NCBI GenBank assembly: GCA_028564705.1
Contig: JAPXFQ010000179.1
Span: 186,001 to 250,000, forward strand
Source of the DNA: Apricaphanius iberus
Lineage: Eukaryota > Chordata > Actinopteri > Cyprinodontiformes > Aphaniidae
Reading direction: 5' to 3'
Length of the DNA: 64,000 nt
Shown: piece by piece, positions 41,766-52,384 of the stretch
Layout of the letters: each line of letters starts with the position of its first letter
Numbering within the stretch: position 1 is the stretch's first letter
The notes under the pieces: model-generated
Told to the model about the DNA's origin: nothing
Database searches by the model: none
The model's input: only the letters and a program-made list of their open reading frames with translations
Program-made: the position numbers and the translations under genes

Positions 41766-44199
41766 TAGTTAATATTTTTAAACATTGTATTCAGAATACG
41801 GTTACTTTCGTAATATCATCGGAATACTTGTGTGTCCACATTCCACCTGAAAGGTGAATATATAAGCGTTGGGAAATGCATGTCTCTGCGTTGTGTAGAC
41901 TATTTCATGATATCCCTAAACAACATGCAGCTGAAACCATAGAGATCCTGTGGCCGAAACACTCCCAACCTGCAAGCACCAACATTAACGTGAGTATAGG
42001 TATGGATTTAGACCCAGAGCTGAGGGTTGGAGCCACAACCGCAGTCAAATAAACCTACTAGCAGAGAAGGAAATGATGCACTCAATGGCGCTCTCTTGCA
42101 GTTAAATTTTTTCAAGTTATGCTAGATTTCATTCGAGCATTCCTGACAAAAGTTCGACTAAAGCTATGGAGGTTAAATTGGGGGAGAAGATCAAATCTGG
42201 GAACACTAGTCGTAGAGTCGCACCGCTTCTGCATCTGGTGTCAAACTGCAAAGTATGCAGGCAAACTCCAGTGATTACTGGAGCAGCTATAATTCCGTAT
42301 CAACTATTGAAGCGGCATATTTGTTTTACCACCTAAAATATTTTTTGCAAAGGTTAGTGATGATCCAGGTGGGGAAATTCTTACATTTTTGTGTGAATTT
42401 TTGCCGGCGGGTCTCAAGAAAATACGCCGCACATCAGCGGTCTCAACAGCAAACTAGAAACATAAATCATACATCATCATAAATCCGTCTGGCCAGCCTT
42501 TCAAGGTATTTGAAAGTCACAAAAAAATGAAGACACTGCAACGATGTACAAAAACAAAGCACAATGCTATACCACTTTTTTTTTTTGTCCATTATTTTAC
42601 AGGGCCTGTATCGTGTTAGTTAGGTAATTTCTCACAGTTACAGTGGTTGTATAGCTTGATTATATGTTGTGTGATGGGTTTCCTGAAAATTATGGCTACA
42701 AAGAAAAAAGCTTCCCATTTGGAGTTCAATGAATGTCAGTTTACAATACTTAGCATATTTCTAACAGAAGGTCGCAAATAGCCTAATTGACTGTCGCTGT
42801 AAAACAGCTAAATTTCATTTTAAATGACTAAATATATAAAATCGAGTAAAATGTAACGAGAAATTACTGCAAAAAAACAAAACAGTTTGGCTTTTGGTCA
42901 CGGAGAGGTAGCAGTGTTGTGCCAAAAATGAGCCTACTTAAATTTTTTCCCAGTCAGTACCTAATGTACCTAAGTAACATTTATATGCCCTCATTTTTCC
43001 TGCAGGAGTAGCTAGCAACACATTTTGTTTGACATTTAATAGATTAAATTTAAGGGGAAGTATTCCAAGTATTTGGAATACAGTATCAGGATTCAGCAGA
43101 GGAATGGAATATGTTACTAAATACATTTTAAAGCAGGTATTCTATAACTAAATACATTTTACAAAGTATTCTCCCCAGCACTGTCTATATGTGTAGTGAC
43201 GAAATGTTTTACTTCTGTTGAACATTGTTGATCTTGAAAGTGGTCTTACACTGACTGTTGCCTAAGGGGGTGTGGTTCATTCATCTCAGGTGTTCAGAAC
43301 ATGTTCGTGAACATGCCAGTTAAACAATACCCGAGGGCTACGTGAGTTTATTCCTCCGTCGTGTTTCAGAGCACCGTACTCGGTGAAGCTCCTAATGACT
43401 GCAGAAGATGCAGCCATAGAGAATTATGTATATAGGTAGAATATGGACTAATACAGATTGTTATAAGAATGAGTTTATTTCATCCATCCATCCAGACATT
43501 TAATAAACCGCTTAATCCTCGGGTGTATTTCATTTTATAATTTATTTCGTTTTTGTACTTTGAATGAATATTGTAGGTAGAACATAATTGATCTGTAAAG
43601 ACTGGAGTTGTTCTGGGGTGCTTTGGTGAGGACACATGCTCCCTGGATTAGCAGATTGGGGTCCTTAAAGATTGTTGCCCACAGAGCAAAATAATGTGTG
43701 GGAGGAGTAGAGGGCCCTTTCATCTGTTATAAAATGTGACTTGTGAAATGCATTTCTTTAGTTGTCTCTGTAACATCTATCGGACAGGTCCTTGCTCATG
43801 AATGCAAGTAAAACTTTCATTTTATATACAATCATGGCTCATGGGTCACTTTGTGAAGTCATTTTTGATAATGAAGGAATCAGAGATTTTGACTCTGACA
43901 AAGAACAATGCTATAGCTACTATTTTTGGAAGAATCCATAACATTTTACAACGTATCATAGGCCTACACTGCAAGGCACGTTGCAAAAGAATATGATGGA
44001 GTAAGTTTTTTTCATGCCCCCCCCCTTCCAAAAAAAAATTACCCTCAACTCTACTTTATTGCCTCCCCCATAATAACGACTTGCTATGAAACAATTTGAG
44101 GTTAACCTGGACATTTTCCTGTTATTTAAAAAAATCTCCACGGGCATAATTTCATGGCCAAAAACGAGGACATGTCCGGGCAAAAAAGGACATATGGTC
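41766..44199. other. No gene recognised; a SINE tail relic at 43479-43522
   Basis: AT-rich sequence without a convincing frame. 43479-43522 carries CATCCATCCATCC and ACCGCTTAATCC, the 3' tail of the tRNA-SINE family seen at 57607-57975. 42911-43186 has weak CAGTG..CACTG ends and may be a small transposon. Confidence 0.4.
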
Positions 44200-44345
44200 A
44201 CTCTGTCTATGGGTATAACTGGGATTATGCTTTTAAATCTGTGGGGGGTGGAAATGTGGTTTATGTGGGGTCATTTTAATCTGTAAAGCACTTTGAGATG
44301 CAATTCTTGTTTTAAAAGTCCTTTCTAAAGTTTGATTTTAATTTT
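44200..44345 (+). mobile_element. 3' tail of non-LTR family X
   Basis: GGTCATTTTAATCTGTAAAG, CACTTTGAGATGCA and AAAGTTTGATTTTAA match 57440-57527 and 29870-29935. Confidence 0.5.
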
Positions 44346-44439
44346 TTTTTTTGTGTGTAAAACTAATTTGCATCATGCATCTATTTGTAACTTTATGTCT
44401 TGAGTTACAAATTAAAATATCATTAAATTTGCCTTCGGC

Positions 44440-45110
44440 ACCTAAAGTTTTTACAAATATAATTAAATAGCTATTTAAATGAAAAGGCTATAAAAAATAC
44501 GCACCCAACCTCCTCAGTCACACTCGTTTGTAGCGGAACTAAAGGTAATAAAACGGTTTCTGATGACCGTGTGCGACTTCCGGCGGAAGTAAATGAGAAT
44601 GTGCTAGCGGCGTTAGCTTTCAGGCTTAGCTGTTTAGCAGCATTAACGTTATGTACGTAATCATATAAGACATATTATTTCTAAGGTTAGAAAAGCGGCT
44701 TCTGCTGTGTGAGCTGAAGACTTCGGTGTCTGCAGTAACAAGATCTTCGGTTCAACATCGGAGAGAATTTAAAAGCTCGGAACCTCCAGGTATGTTAACC
44801 GAACTATTCTGAATGGGTTAATACTTAAATACGATGGCCGTTTCTCACGTTAATTCTTGTGTGTTTGGAAAGTAGAGCCGAAAGTCCGTTCATGAAGGAC
44901 GCAGTGGTGGAACCGAGCCAAAATGTCGGTGTCGCTGCTCAGCTAGGATCATCCCAGGGTTTCAATAAACTGTTTTTACTCAAGAATTTAATTATTTAAA
45001 CGTGTGTATAAACGATAGTGAAGTAAGAAAAAAAAAGTTTGACTCGTGAAATATTCAAAATCAGGTTTATGTTTTCATTACAGATTATAAAACGCTCTAC
45101 TAATTAAATT
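44440..45110 (+). promoter_or_regulatory. Promoter and non-coding exon 1 of ZNF unit 5, with following intron
   Basis: Exon 1 is about 44560-44789 and ends AACCTCCAG/GTATGTTAACC. It is homologous to 28440-28601. The upstream part is homologous to 18390-18480. It would serve ZNF gene 3, whose terminal exon lies 15 kb downstream behind many insertions. Confidence 0.6.
44576..44590. promoter_or_regulatory. Perfect ETS-type palindrome
   Basis: ACTTCCGGCGGAAGT is its own reverse complement and has two opposed GGAA cores. The matching site in unit 4 differs by two bases. Confidence 0.55.
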
Positions 45111-45229
45111 TATGTTTACCACGTCATATTAATTTTTCAGGCTTACTGTGAAACATGATTGTTTACTAAGAATGAAAACCGTTGCTTCCTTAAAAAGACC
45201 TCGCTTTAGAGGTATACAAATAATTAATA

Positions 45230-47215
45230 AACGTGATTATCCAGCATTGACAACTACAGACCAGTTGATTTGGCTAGCGTAATATCCAAAGTGTTTGAAT
45301 AATTCTATTGGACAGACTTCCAAGTGTATATTTGGTAACAACTGATGATCAGTTTGGCTTCAAACGTAGGCTTAGTGCTGATTATTTTATTTATGCACTG
45401 AAGGAAGTGGTAGGCAACTATAATAGACACAATACGTCTGTTTTTATGTGTTTTTTTTTTTACATGCCTCTAAAGCTTTTGACAGAGTTAGCCATCATAA
45501 GCTGTTTGCTAAATTACAAAGTAGAGGACTACCTGCATATCTGAGAGGAATACGACATTTCTGGTACTCTCATCAGTCCATGGCGTTCAGGTGGGGCAGC
45601 GAGATCTCTGAAACTTTTTCTGTCTCTAATGGAGGTAGACAGGGTGGGATACTTATCTCCTGCTGTTTTGTGGAACTATCTGCCTCTAAAACTGGATGTA
45701 TGCTGGGGAATCTCCTTGTGAATCACCTGTTGTATGCTGATGACCTGGTCCTCCTGTCCCCATATAGTGCTGGCCTGCAGCAGTTACTGCGGGTTTGAGC
45801 TAGATATGGTTTCCAGTTTGACATCATGTTTAATCCTAAAATGAGTGTTATTTTGATTGCAACAACTAAAGAAGATCAGAAATTGACATTTCCAAAATTA
45901 TTTTGGCGGATCAGCCCTTAGCTGTGGTGGATATTCTGAGAAGTTATTTATGCGATGATGAAGTTATAAAGAGACAATGCAGTAAATTGTACAGGTCCTT
46001 CTCAAGAAATTAGCATATTGTGATAAAGTTCATTATTTTCTGTAATATACTGATAAACATTAGACTTTCATATATTTTTGATTCATTGCACACAACTGAA
46101 GTAGTTCAAGCCTTTTATTGTTTTAATATTGATGCTTTTGGCAAAAAAGTAAAGAAAAACCAAAAATTCTTATCTCAAAAAATTATCATATTTCATCCGA
46201 CCATTAAAAGAAAAGTGTTTTTAATACAAAAAAACTCAAGCTTCAAATAATTATGTTCAGTTATGCACTCAATACTTGGTGGGGAATCCTTTAGCAGAAA
46301 TGACTGCTTCAATGCGGCGTGGTATGGAGGCAATCAGCCTGTGGCACTGCTGAGGTGTTATGGAGGCCCAGGATGCTTCGATTGCGACCTTAAGCTCATC
46401 CAGAGTGTTGGGTCTTGCGTCTCTCAACTTTCTCTTCACAATATCCCACATATTCTCTATGGGGTTCAGGTCAGGAGAGTTGGCAGGCCAATTAAGTACA
46501 GTAATACCATGGTCAGTAAACCATTTAGCACTGTGAGCAGGTCCCAGGTCGTGCTGAAAAATGAAATCGTCATCTCCATAAAGCTTTTCAGCAGATGAAA
46601 GCATGAAGTGCTCCAAAATCTCCTGATAGCTAAGCTGCATTGACCCCGACCTTGATAAAGCACAGTGGACCAACACCAGCAGCTGACATGACACCCCAGA
46701 CCATCACTGACTGTGGGTACTTGACACTGGACTTCAGGCATTTTGGTATTTCCTTCTCCCCAGTCTTCCTCCAGACTCTGGCACCTTGATTTCCGAATGA
46801 CATGCAAAATTTTCTTTCGTCCGAAAAAAGTACTTTGGACCACTGAGCAACAGTCCAGTGCTGCTTCTGCAGGACGCTTTTAGGATTCTTCTTAGACTCC
46901 CGAGATGGACTTCAGCGAGTCACATGTTTGCTAATAGTAATGTCCCTACTTTTTACGCTGTATTGAGGAATTATATGTATAAATTTATATGTCGTAAGTA
47001 TGTCTAGTAACACTATAGTCAGAACATTGTCTACTCCAACATATAGTGATATAAGATTTTTATCCTCTCTGTTTAAACATTGGTACACTTGTTTGTATGC
47101 ACAGTGATGTTTGTTTTTTTAAAATTTCTTCTTCTTCTCTTTATCCTTATGTGTCTTTATTTTTAATTTTGGTGATTGTTCAAGTAATGGACAAAATTTT
47201 GTCTAGAAATAAAGT
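45230..47215 (+). pseudogene. LINE reverse transcriptase (jockey/I-like group), decayed, split by a Tc1 element
   Basis: Plus-strand blocks in order: NYRPVDLASVISKVFE (45255), DDQFGFKRRLSADY, then ASKAFDRVSHHKLFAKLQSR (45465; catalytic Asp region), SVSNGGRQGGILIS, NHLLYADDLVLLSP (YADD, 45730) and then DDEVIKRQCSKLY before the Tc1. After it come PRWTSASHMFANSNVPTFYA and LRNYMYKFICR (46900-47000) and an AATAAA-containing end at 47215. About 60 codons are missing at the Tc1. Frameshifts and stops are present. The clade is uncertain. Confidence 0.75.
45992..46895 (-). mobile_element. Tc1-like transposon, 5'-truncated copy with transposase C-terminal half
   Basis: The left end CAGGTCCTTCTCAAGAAATT is preceded by TA (45990-45991). 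Minus-strand translation gives DDDFIFQHDLGPAHSAKWF (second catalytic Asp in QHD), then NWPANSPDLNPIENMWDIVK (third catalytic position in PIE) and the end RRIEAVISAKGFPTKY. A frame change near 46640 leads to the middle part (46640-46843). The right end is missing. It is a common, fairly young fish Tc1 family. Its insertion or later deletion removed part of the surrounding LINE. Confidence 0.85.
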
Positions 47216-48239
47216 TTAACTAACTATAAGCAATAAAAGTTTAATATTTTACCAACCTGGGCCAAGATTGATGCTTTACAAAAGCATTGTTTTATTTGCA
47301 AAACTGAAAAACACAGATTAACAAACATATTGATTTTTTTATCTTCACCAAGCAAACTCATATCAGATAACTACAACATAAATAGCTCAAATGTTTTTAG
47401 TAAAAATAAATAAAAATAGAATGACGCAAAACAAATGAGCACAGGAAATTGATAATGTAACTAGTCAAAAGCAAATGTTAATATAACTTAAGACAGTTTA
47501 TAAAACACCTATTTTAACTCCATCTTAAAGATTCCCGTGAAACATAATGTTTTTCATTTTCCAATGCTTGCCGTTATCCGCCACATACATTAAACCCTTC
47601 ATATGTCACTTTTAGCCGCTACTAACAGATATAAAGTAGCAGGAACAGGCATAAGTGGGGAAAACGTTAGACCACCTGCTGAGTATGCGGTTATCGCAGC
47701 CTATCATTGGTGCTTAGCTGCTCCCAAATCACCAGAGAACATTAAGTTGGCAGACTCTTAATGATCTGACCGTAAAGATGAAGTTTAAAGGCCTACTGTC
47801 TGTAAAAAAAACTACTTTTTGTGACAAGGAAATAGTGGTATTAAAGCTTCGGGTCTGCTGCTGTTTATTCAGAGCTATTATTTTCATAATTGGTTAGTAT
47901 ATAACCTAATTAAATAATAACGCCATGTTTCTGTTAATGGGAAATGTGTACTCTTTAATTTATCCGTTGTCTAAACACAGACACAGCCAGAGGGAATGTG
48001 CGTGGTAGTAGAGAGTCTAGTGTAGATATACCGTTAAAATACACACATTTTTTTTTTCTTTCTTCGTGTTTCGCAGTGCGAAATTGTCAACTGCTATATT
48101 TTACGTAGAAAAATTTCCTTTATTTTCACAATTGGCCAGATTGTGTTGTGTGACTTACCGGCGAAATTGAGGCAGATTGCTCGCGGCTTGCACAAAATAT
48201 AGACTTGGTGGCGACGTGATCGCCTAACAGTATCTGGTG
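47216..48239. other. No recognisable gene
   Basis: AT-rich. Contains scattered short poly-T runs only. Confidence 0.4.
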
Positions 48240-48375
48240 TGAGAAATATTTGCCCCATGCAGTGCGTCAACACGTCTCTGTCGCATAGAGTAGATCAGGT
48301 TGTCGATTGTGACCTGTGGAATGTTGGTCCACTCCTCTTCAGTGGCTCTGCGAAGTTGCTGGAATGTCTTCTCAA
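48240..48375 (-). mobile_element. Tc1-like transposon fragment
   Basis: GTAGATCAGGTTGTCGATTG, GTGGAATGTTGGTCCACTCC and CGAAGTTGCTGGAATG are typical of another fish Tc1 family, read against the transposase. No ends remain. Confidence 0.5.
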
Positions 48376-49019
48376 AAGTTAAGACTTTTGACTCACCTCA
48401 CATCCAACTCTTTGATCACCACAGAGACCTCCTGCTTCTCTGCTGCTATACTGGCTTCTCCCCGATACCGCGGGCTGTCACACACCGACTTCACCTGCTA
48501 CCGCTACCTGACGGCAGCCGGTGCATGGAAGGAGATAACAGCCCCGATCGCAGCTCCATTCCTCTCGGCGATCTGACAAAAATCTGCCATCACTCAGTTT
48601 TCCGATGTCCTAGATGCCGAAGCTACATCTGATATCAAGCCCTTTTTCTCCCCTCCTGTAGGTGAAGCTGTAACCCATATCAATGTAGATTCTCCCAACA
48701 GCTTTCGGCTTCACCTTCATCAAAACCATCAAACCCTCCCTAAACGCTATTAAACAGTTTAGAAATCGCTCAGTTTTGTAATATTGAGCAACTTAAAGCA
48801 AAGAAAAATAAAACTTTCTCTGACACTTTGAATATTTCCAATTTTGTGAGGAACATTTCTGATTTTGGTGCTGTTACTGTTATTACATTCTGAGACATCA
48901 CTTCAAACAAGCAACTCCAGGCCAATCAGTGGCTACTGCTGCTAGGTAGTACTGAGAGAGATATGATATTACTGGATCAATCGGTCCATAGGTGGGTGTG
49001 TTGGGTCACTTCGTGACGG
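48376..49019. other. No recognisable gene
   Basis: No conserved frame on either strand. No paralogue in the window. Confidence 0.4.
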
Positions 49020-49430
49020 ACATAGGAAACACGCCAGAACAGTTTCATACCTACCCGTTTGTATCGTACCAGCCCAAGAGAAAAAGGGGCATAAAATAAT
49101 ATTAAAGGCTGCAGTTAAGCGATCACTTTCAGTGTCCACATGAATAGTAACATTCCTGACTAGTGAGAAGAATTCCGGTTCCCGCGCACTAAAAACATCT
49201 TTCAGCTCCCAAGTGTAGTTTTTCTTGAATTAATTTTTCATCGCAAATAATGTAAAATTATCTTTACGATTATGTACTAACATACAATCATATCAAATGT
49301 TGCTAATTTATGTTTTTCTTTTTTTTTTTCACCATGGAACAGATATGCCACAATAACAACTGTGAACCCTTTGAGGAAGGCGACAACTGTCGGCAGAAAA
49401 AGAGGTAAAAACAAACTCATATTTTTGTAC
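49020..49430 (+). other. ZNF unit 5 intron and putative exon 2 (49343-49404)
   Basis: Collinear with 19090-19258 plus 24064-24250 of unit 3. The 62-nt block has the acceptor CACCATGGAACAG before it and the donor GAG/GTAAAAAC after it. One frame (ATITTVNPLRKATTVGRKR) is also open in unit 3 (ATITAVDALRKATTVSMR) with no frameshift, but joining it to the terminal exon reaches a stop within a few codons. Confidence 0.5.
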
Positions 49431-49781
49431 AAAAATAAGAATCTCTGACACAAAAGAAAGCAACAGAAGTGGAGATTGCTGAAACAACAAATCAAGAAAA
49501 TTTAGTAATAAAATCGATTGCAACAAATTCCTTACACCACTAAAATCTGCTGCTCTTCTACTTTTGTTTACATTTCACTCTACCTGAAGTTTCCCCCACT
49601 GCAAGAAGAAGTGCAGCAAAACCACAGCGTAGAAGTGTAATTGTTGCTCAAAGCCTTGGACAGTCTGACAAAAGGAGGCAGCGTGAATGCGAACCACTCC
49701 AGCTAAAAACAGCAGCAAAGTTGCAAATTTGGTCCCCAATTGAACTGAGTCCACCGTTGTATCAGGTGTGAAGGCAGCCTA
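49431..49781. other. No recognisable gene
   Basis: Intron-like sequence of unit 5. 49560-49730 has no paralogue in the window. Confidence 0.4.
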
Positions 49782-50497
49782 CCGGTGTGACCACACCAAA
49801 CGCGATAGAAGCGACTAAAAAGCGCGACACGCACCTAGCTGTTGGCGTGCACATTCGCACCTTGAAGCGTGTACAAAGCAAACTGGATGCGCTTAAAATA
49901 TTGCATTTTCACGCGCGACCTGGCCTTCAGCATAGATGGGGCCAGAGTGCATCTGCCGGTGGATTATGGTTTCCGATCTGACTGAGGACAGAGTGGATTG
50001 CGTCTTCGGCCTGGCCTCCGGGAGAGCTGAGACTGGGGGTTTGGTGTGCTACAGATACAGTCTAGCTACGGCGGAGGGATCCATTAACACCAGCGAGCCT
50101 CTCATAAACCCCGGCTCCTTGCCGCCTGGAGAACGTGACCTGCTGGCCCAGTCCCCAGGCTGTGACTCCATAACAGTCACAGAATCAATGACAGTCTGTC
50201 CCCTGATTGGTTGTCGCGGCGCGATTTGACGCTGGAGTTCAGATTTTTCCAACTCGAGCGATGGACGCCGTGAACGCAAATGCACAAAATGCACCACATA
50301 AAATGCAGCGCGAGTTTTCAATCGCATCAGTAGCGCGAATTGTTCGCGGAAATCAGGCAGAAAAGCTTTTTCGCGACGCAAATCTGCTTCTGAAGTGTCG
50401 CGGGACCCCAAGTCGCGCTTCATCGCGCTCCTCCATTGATTTTACATGTAAACCTGAAGCTCTAGTCGCTCCTATCGCGTTTGGTTTGGACACACCG
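49782..50497. mobile_element. Non-autonomous TIR transposon, CpG-rich, TA borders
   Basis: The left end CCGGTGTGACCACACCAAAC and the right end read inward CGGTGTGTCCAAACCAAACG are followed on both sides by GCGATAGAAGCGACTA or GCGATAGGAGCGACTA. The inverted repeat is thus about 38 bp. TA lies at 49780-49781 and 50498-50499. The interior is rich in CGCG motifs and has no transposase. Superfamily not settled. Confidence 0.75.
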
Positions 50498-50616
50498 TAA
50501 TGATGCGTTCAGACCGCAGACTTTGTCAGCATCCAGCAACACTCACAAAGCGACGAGTTCTAAGCATATACGCAGAGGATACATTTTTAAGATGAAGCTA
50601 GCGAAGCTCGTAGGCG

Positions 50617-50775
50617 GGCCTTTCTCTGCTGGATGTTTTAAACAGTAGCAGATCATGGTTGGCTAGGCAGCATAGACAATGGGCAACGTCACTACAGTGA
50701 GACGCTCTGATTGGCTGCCGTGCTGCGTAAAAATTTTAAGACCGCCAAAAGTTCATTTGGCTGAACTTCTGCGTT
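50617..50775. repeat. Direct repeat, copy 1
   Basis: Matches 51083-51225: CCTTTCTCTGCTGGATGTTT, CATGGTTGGCTAGGCAGC and AAAAGTTCA followed by TGAACTTCT or TGATCTTCT are shared. The spacing is 466 bp. Confidence 0.8.
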
Positions 50776-51082
50776 GCTTGCGTTATGTGCTTTGGGGGAC
50801 TAGATTACTCAAGTTAAAGGAAAGCTTCGGTATTTTAGGCCTGTTTTCAGACTTTTTATGATGAAATGGAACGGTTTTGATAGAAATTTGGACAAATGCT
50901 GCTGTGCCAATAAATTGAAGTTTCTTTGCCAACACCTCATTTTTCCGGCCTCGATATATCGCCATGTGTATGCCTGTATTTGTTTTACTCCTGTCTCCCT
51001 TCCAAACACGCTGGATGACAAGAGGGTTCACTCTGTGCATCCTGTCAGTTATTTAGGATCTTTGTATCTCTGGGAGGAAGCT

Positions 51083-51225
51083 GGCCTTTCTCTGCTGGAT
51101 GTTTTAAACACTAGCGGCTCATGGTTGGCTAGGCAGCGTCGACGTCGGGGAACGTCACCGCAGTGACTGATTGCTTGCAGTGCCACGTCAAGTGCTAAAA
51201 CCGTCAAAAGTTCAACTAGCTGATC
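51083..51225. repeat. Direct repeat, copy 2
   Basis: Partner of 50617-50775, slightly shorter through small deletions. Confidence 0.8.
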
Positions 51226-51276
51226 TTCTAACAGTTTATTTTTGCATTTTAGAGGGTTTACTTGCAGTATTATGTT

Positions 51277-52216
51277 TAGGGCCCGACCGATATATCGGCC
51301 GGCTGATATTATCAGCCGATTTGGGAGTTGTAGATCGGCTATCGGTAGAAAAAAATGACGATAATTTAAAATTTTTTACATTTTTATTAGCGGGGACCGC
51401 AAAAAATCCAATTGAGATACTTATCCAGCCGATGGCGCCAGATTCATAATTTCACGTATCAGTTAGGAGTGGAGCTTAGCTTAGCAAAAATGTGTTCCCC
51501 CTCTTCCTTCATAAGCTTAACGTTTGCCTCATGGCTTGTGTGGAAAATTCAGCGTGTAAAAGGTTTAACCTGCCTATTTCCATGCTAAAACTTAGATTTA
51601 TACAAATAAACTCCTTAAGTTCATATCTTAACTGATTCATTAGATTAAATAATATAGTAAATGTTTCTTTGCCTTAAAAAAATGCCGTAGCAGCAGCATA
51701 CAGAGTGCAGACTTTAACGACTCCACAGACTATTATAAATATTAAAAGTATCCGTGTTGGTTTCGTGACGTATGAGTGACCGCAGGAAATCCTCAAGAGC
51801 GACTTTGTAACCATTTTAAATCTGTCATAAACCGTAACTTAACAGTTAGCAGAAAAAGCAAGAACAGAACACAATTTAAGAGTCTAGAAAAAAACCCATT
51901 ATGGACATGGTTACAAAAACAGAGAACTGTACCGTTCAGATAAAAAATACAGATAAAGCGGCATAACTAGTTGTAATGTGCTACAGAGCAGGATACTTAA
52001 AGATGTCTAAATAATTAAAAATATGTACAGAATGTGCAGAATAGACCAGGGAGACATTTGTGAGCATCAAAATGGGCAGAAAAGGCAGGGTTTAAGCTTA
52101 AAGTACCTTTGTTTGTTTTTTTGATTGGAATTTATCAGCCATTATATCGGCTATCTGCATTTGCTAATGTTTTATTTTGGTATCAGACCCCAAAAATCCA
52201 TATTGGTCGGGCTCTA
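51277..52216. mobile_element. hAT-like non-autonomous transposon with 8-bp target-site duplication
   Basis: 940 bp. Ends TAGGGCCCGACCGATAT and, from the right, TAGAGCCCGACCAATAT. Flanks ATTATGTT (51269-51276) and ATTATGCT (52217-52224), 7 of 8 identical. The sub-terminal part is rich in ATCGGC motifs. No transposase. Confidence 0.75.
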
Positions 52217-52384
52217 ATTATGCTATATTAATATTACATAAGTGGTTATTTTGGTCTCGATTGTGTCGACAGTGTTATCGTTTATCGTCAATAATTTGTG
52301 GGACAATATATCGTCCAGCAAAATTTGTTATTGTCCCAGGCCTACTAATACTCTATACATTTTACAGACAGGTGGTCATTAAAA

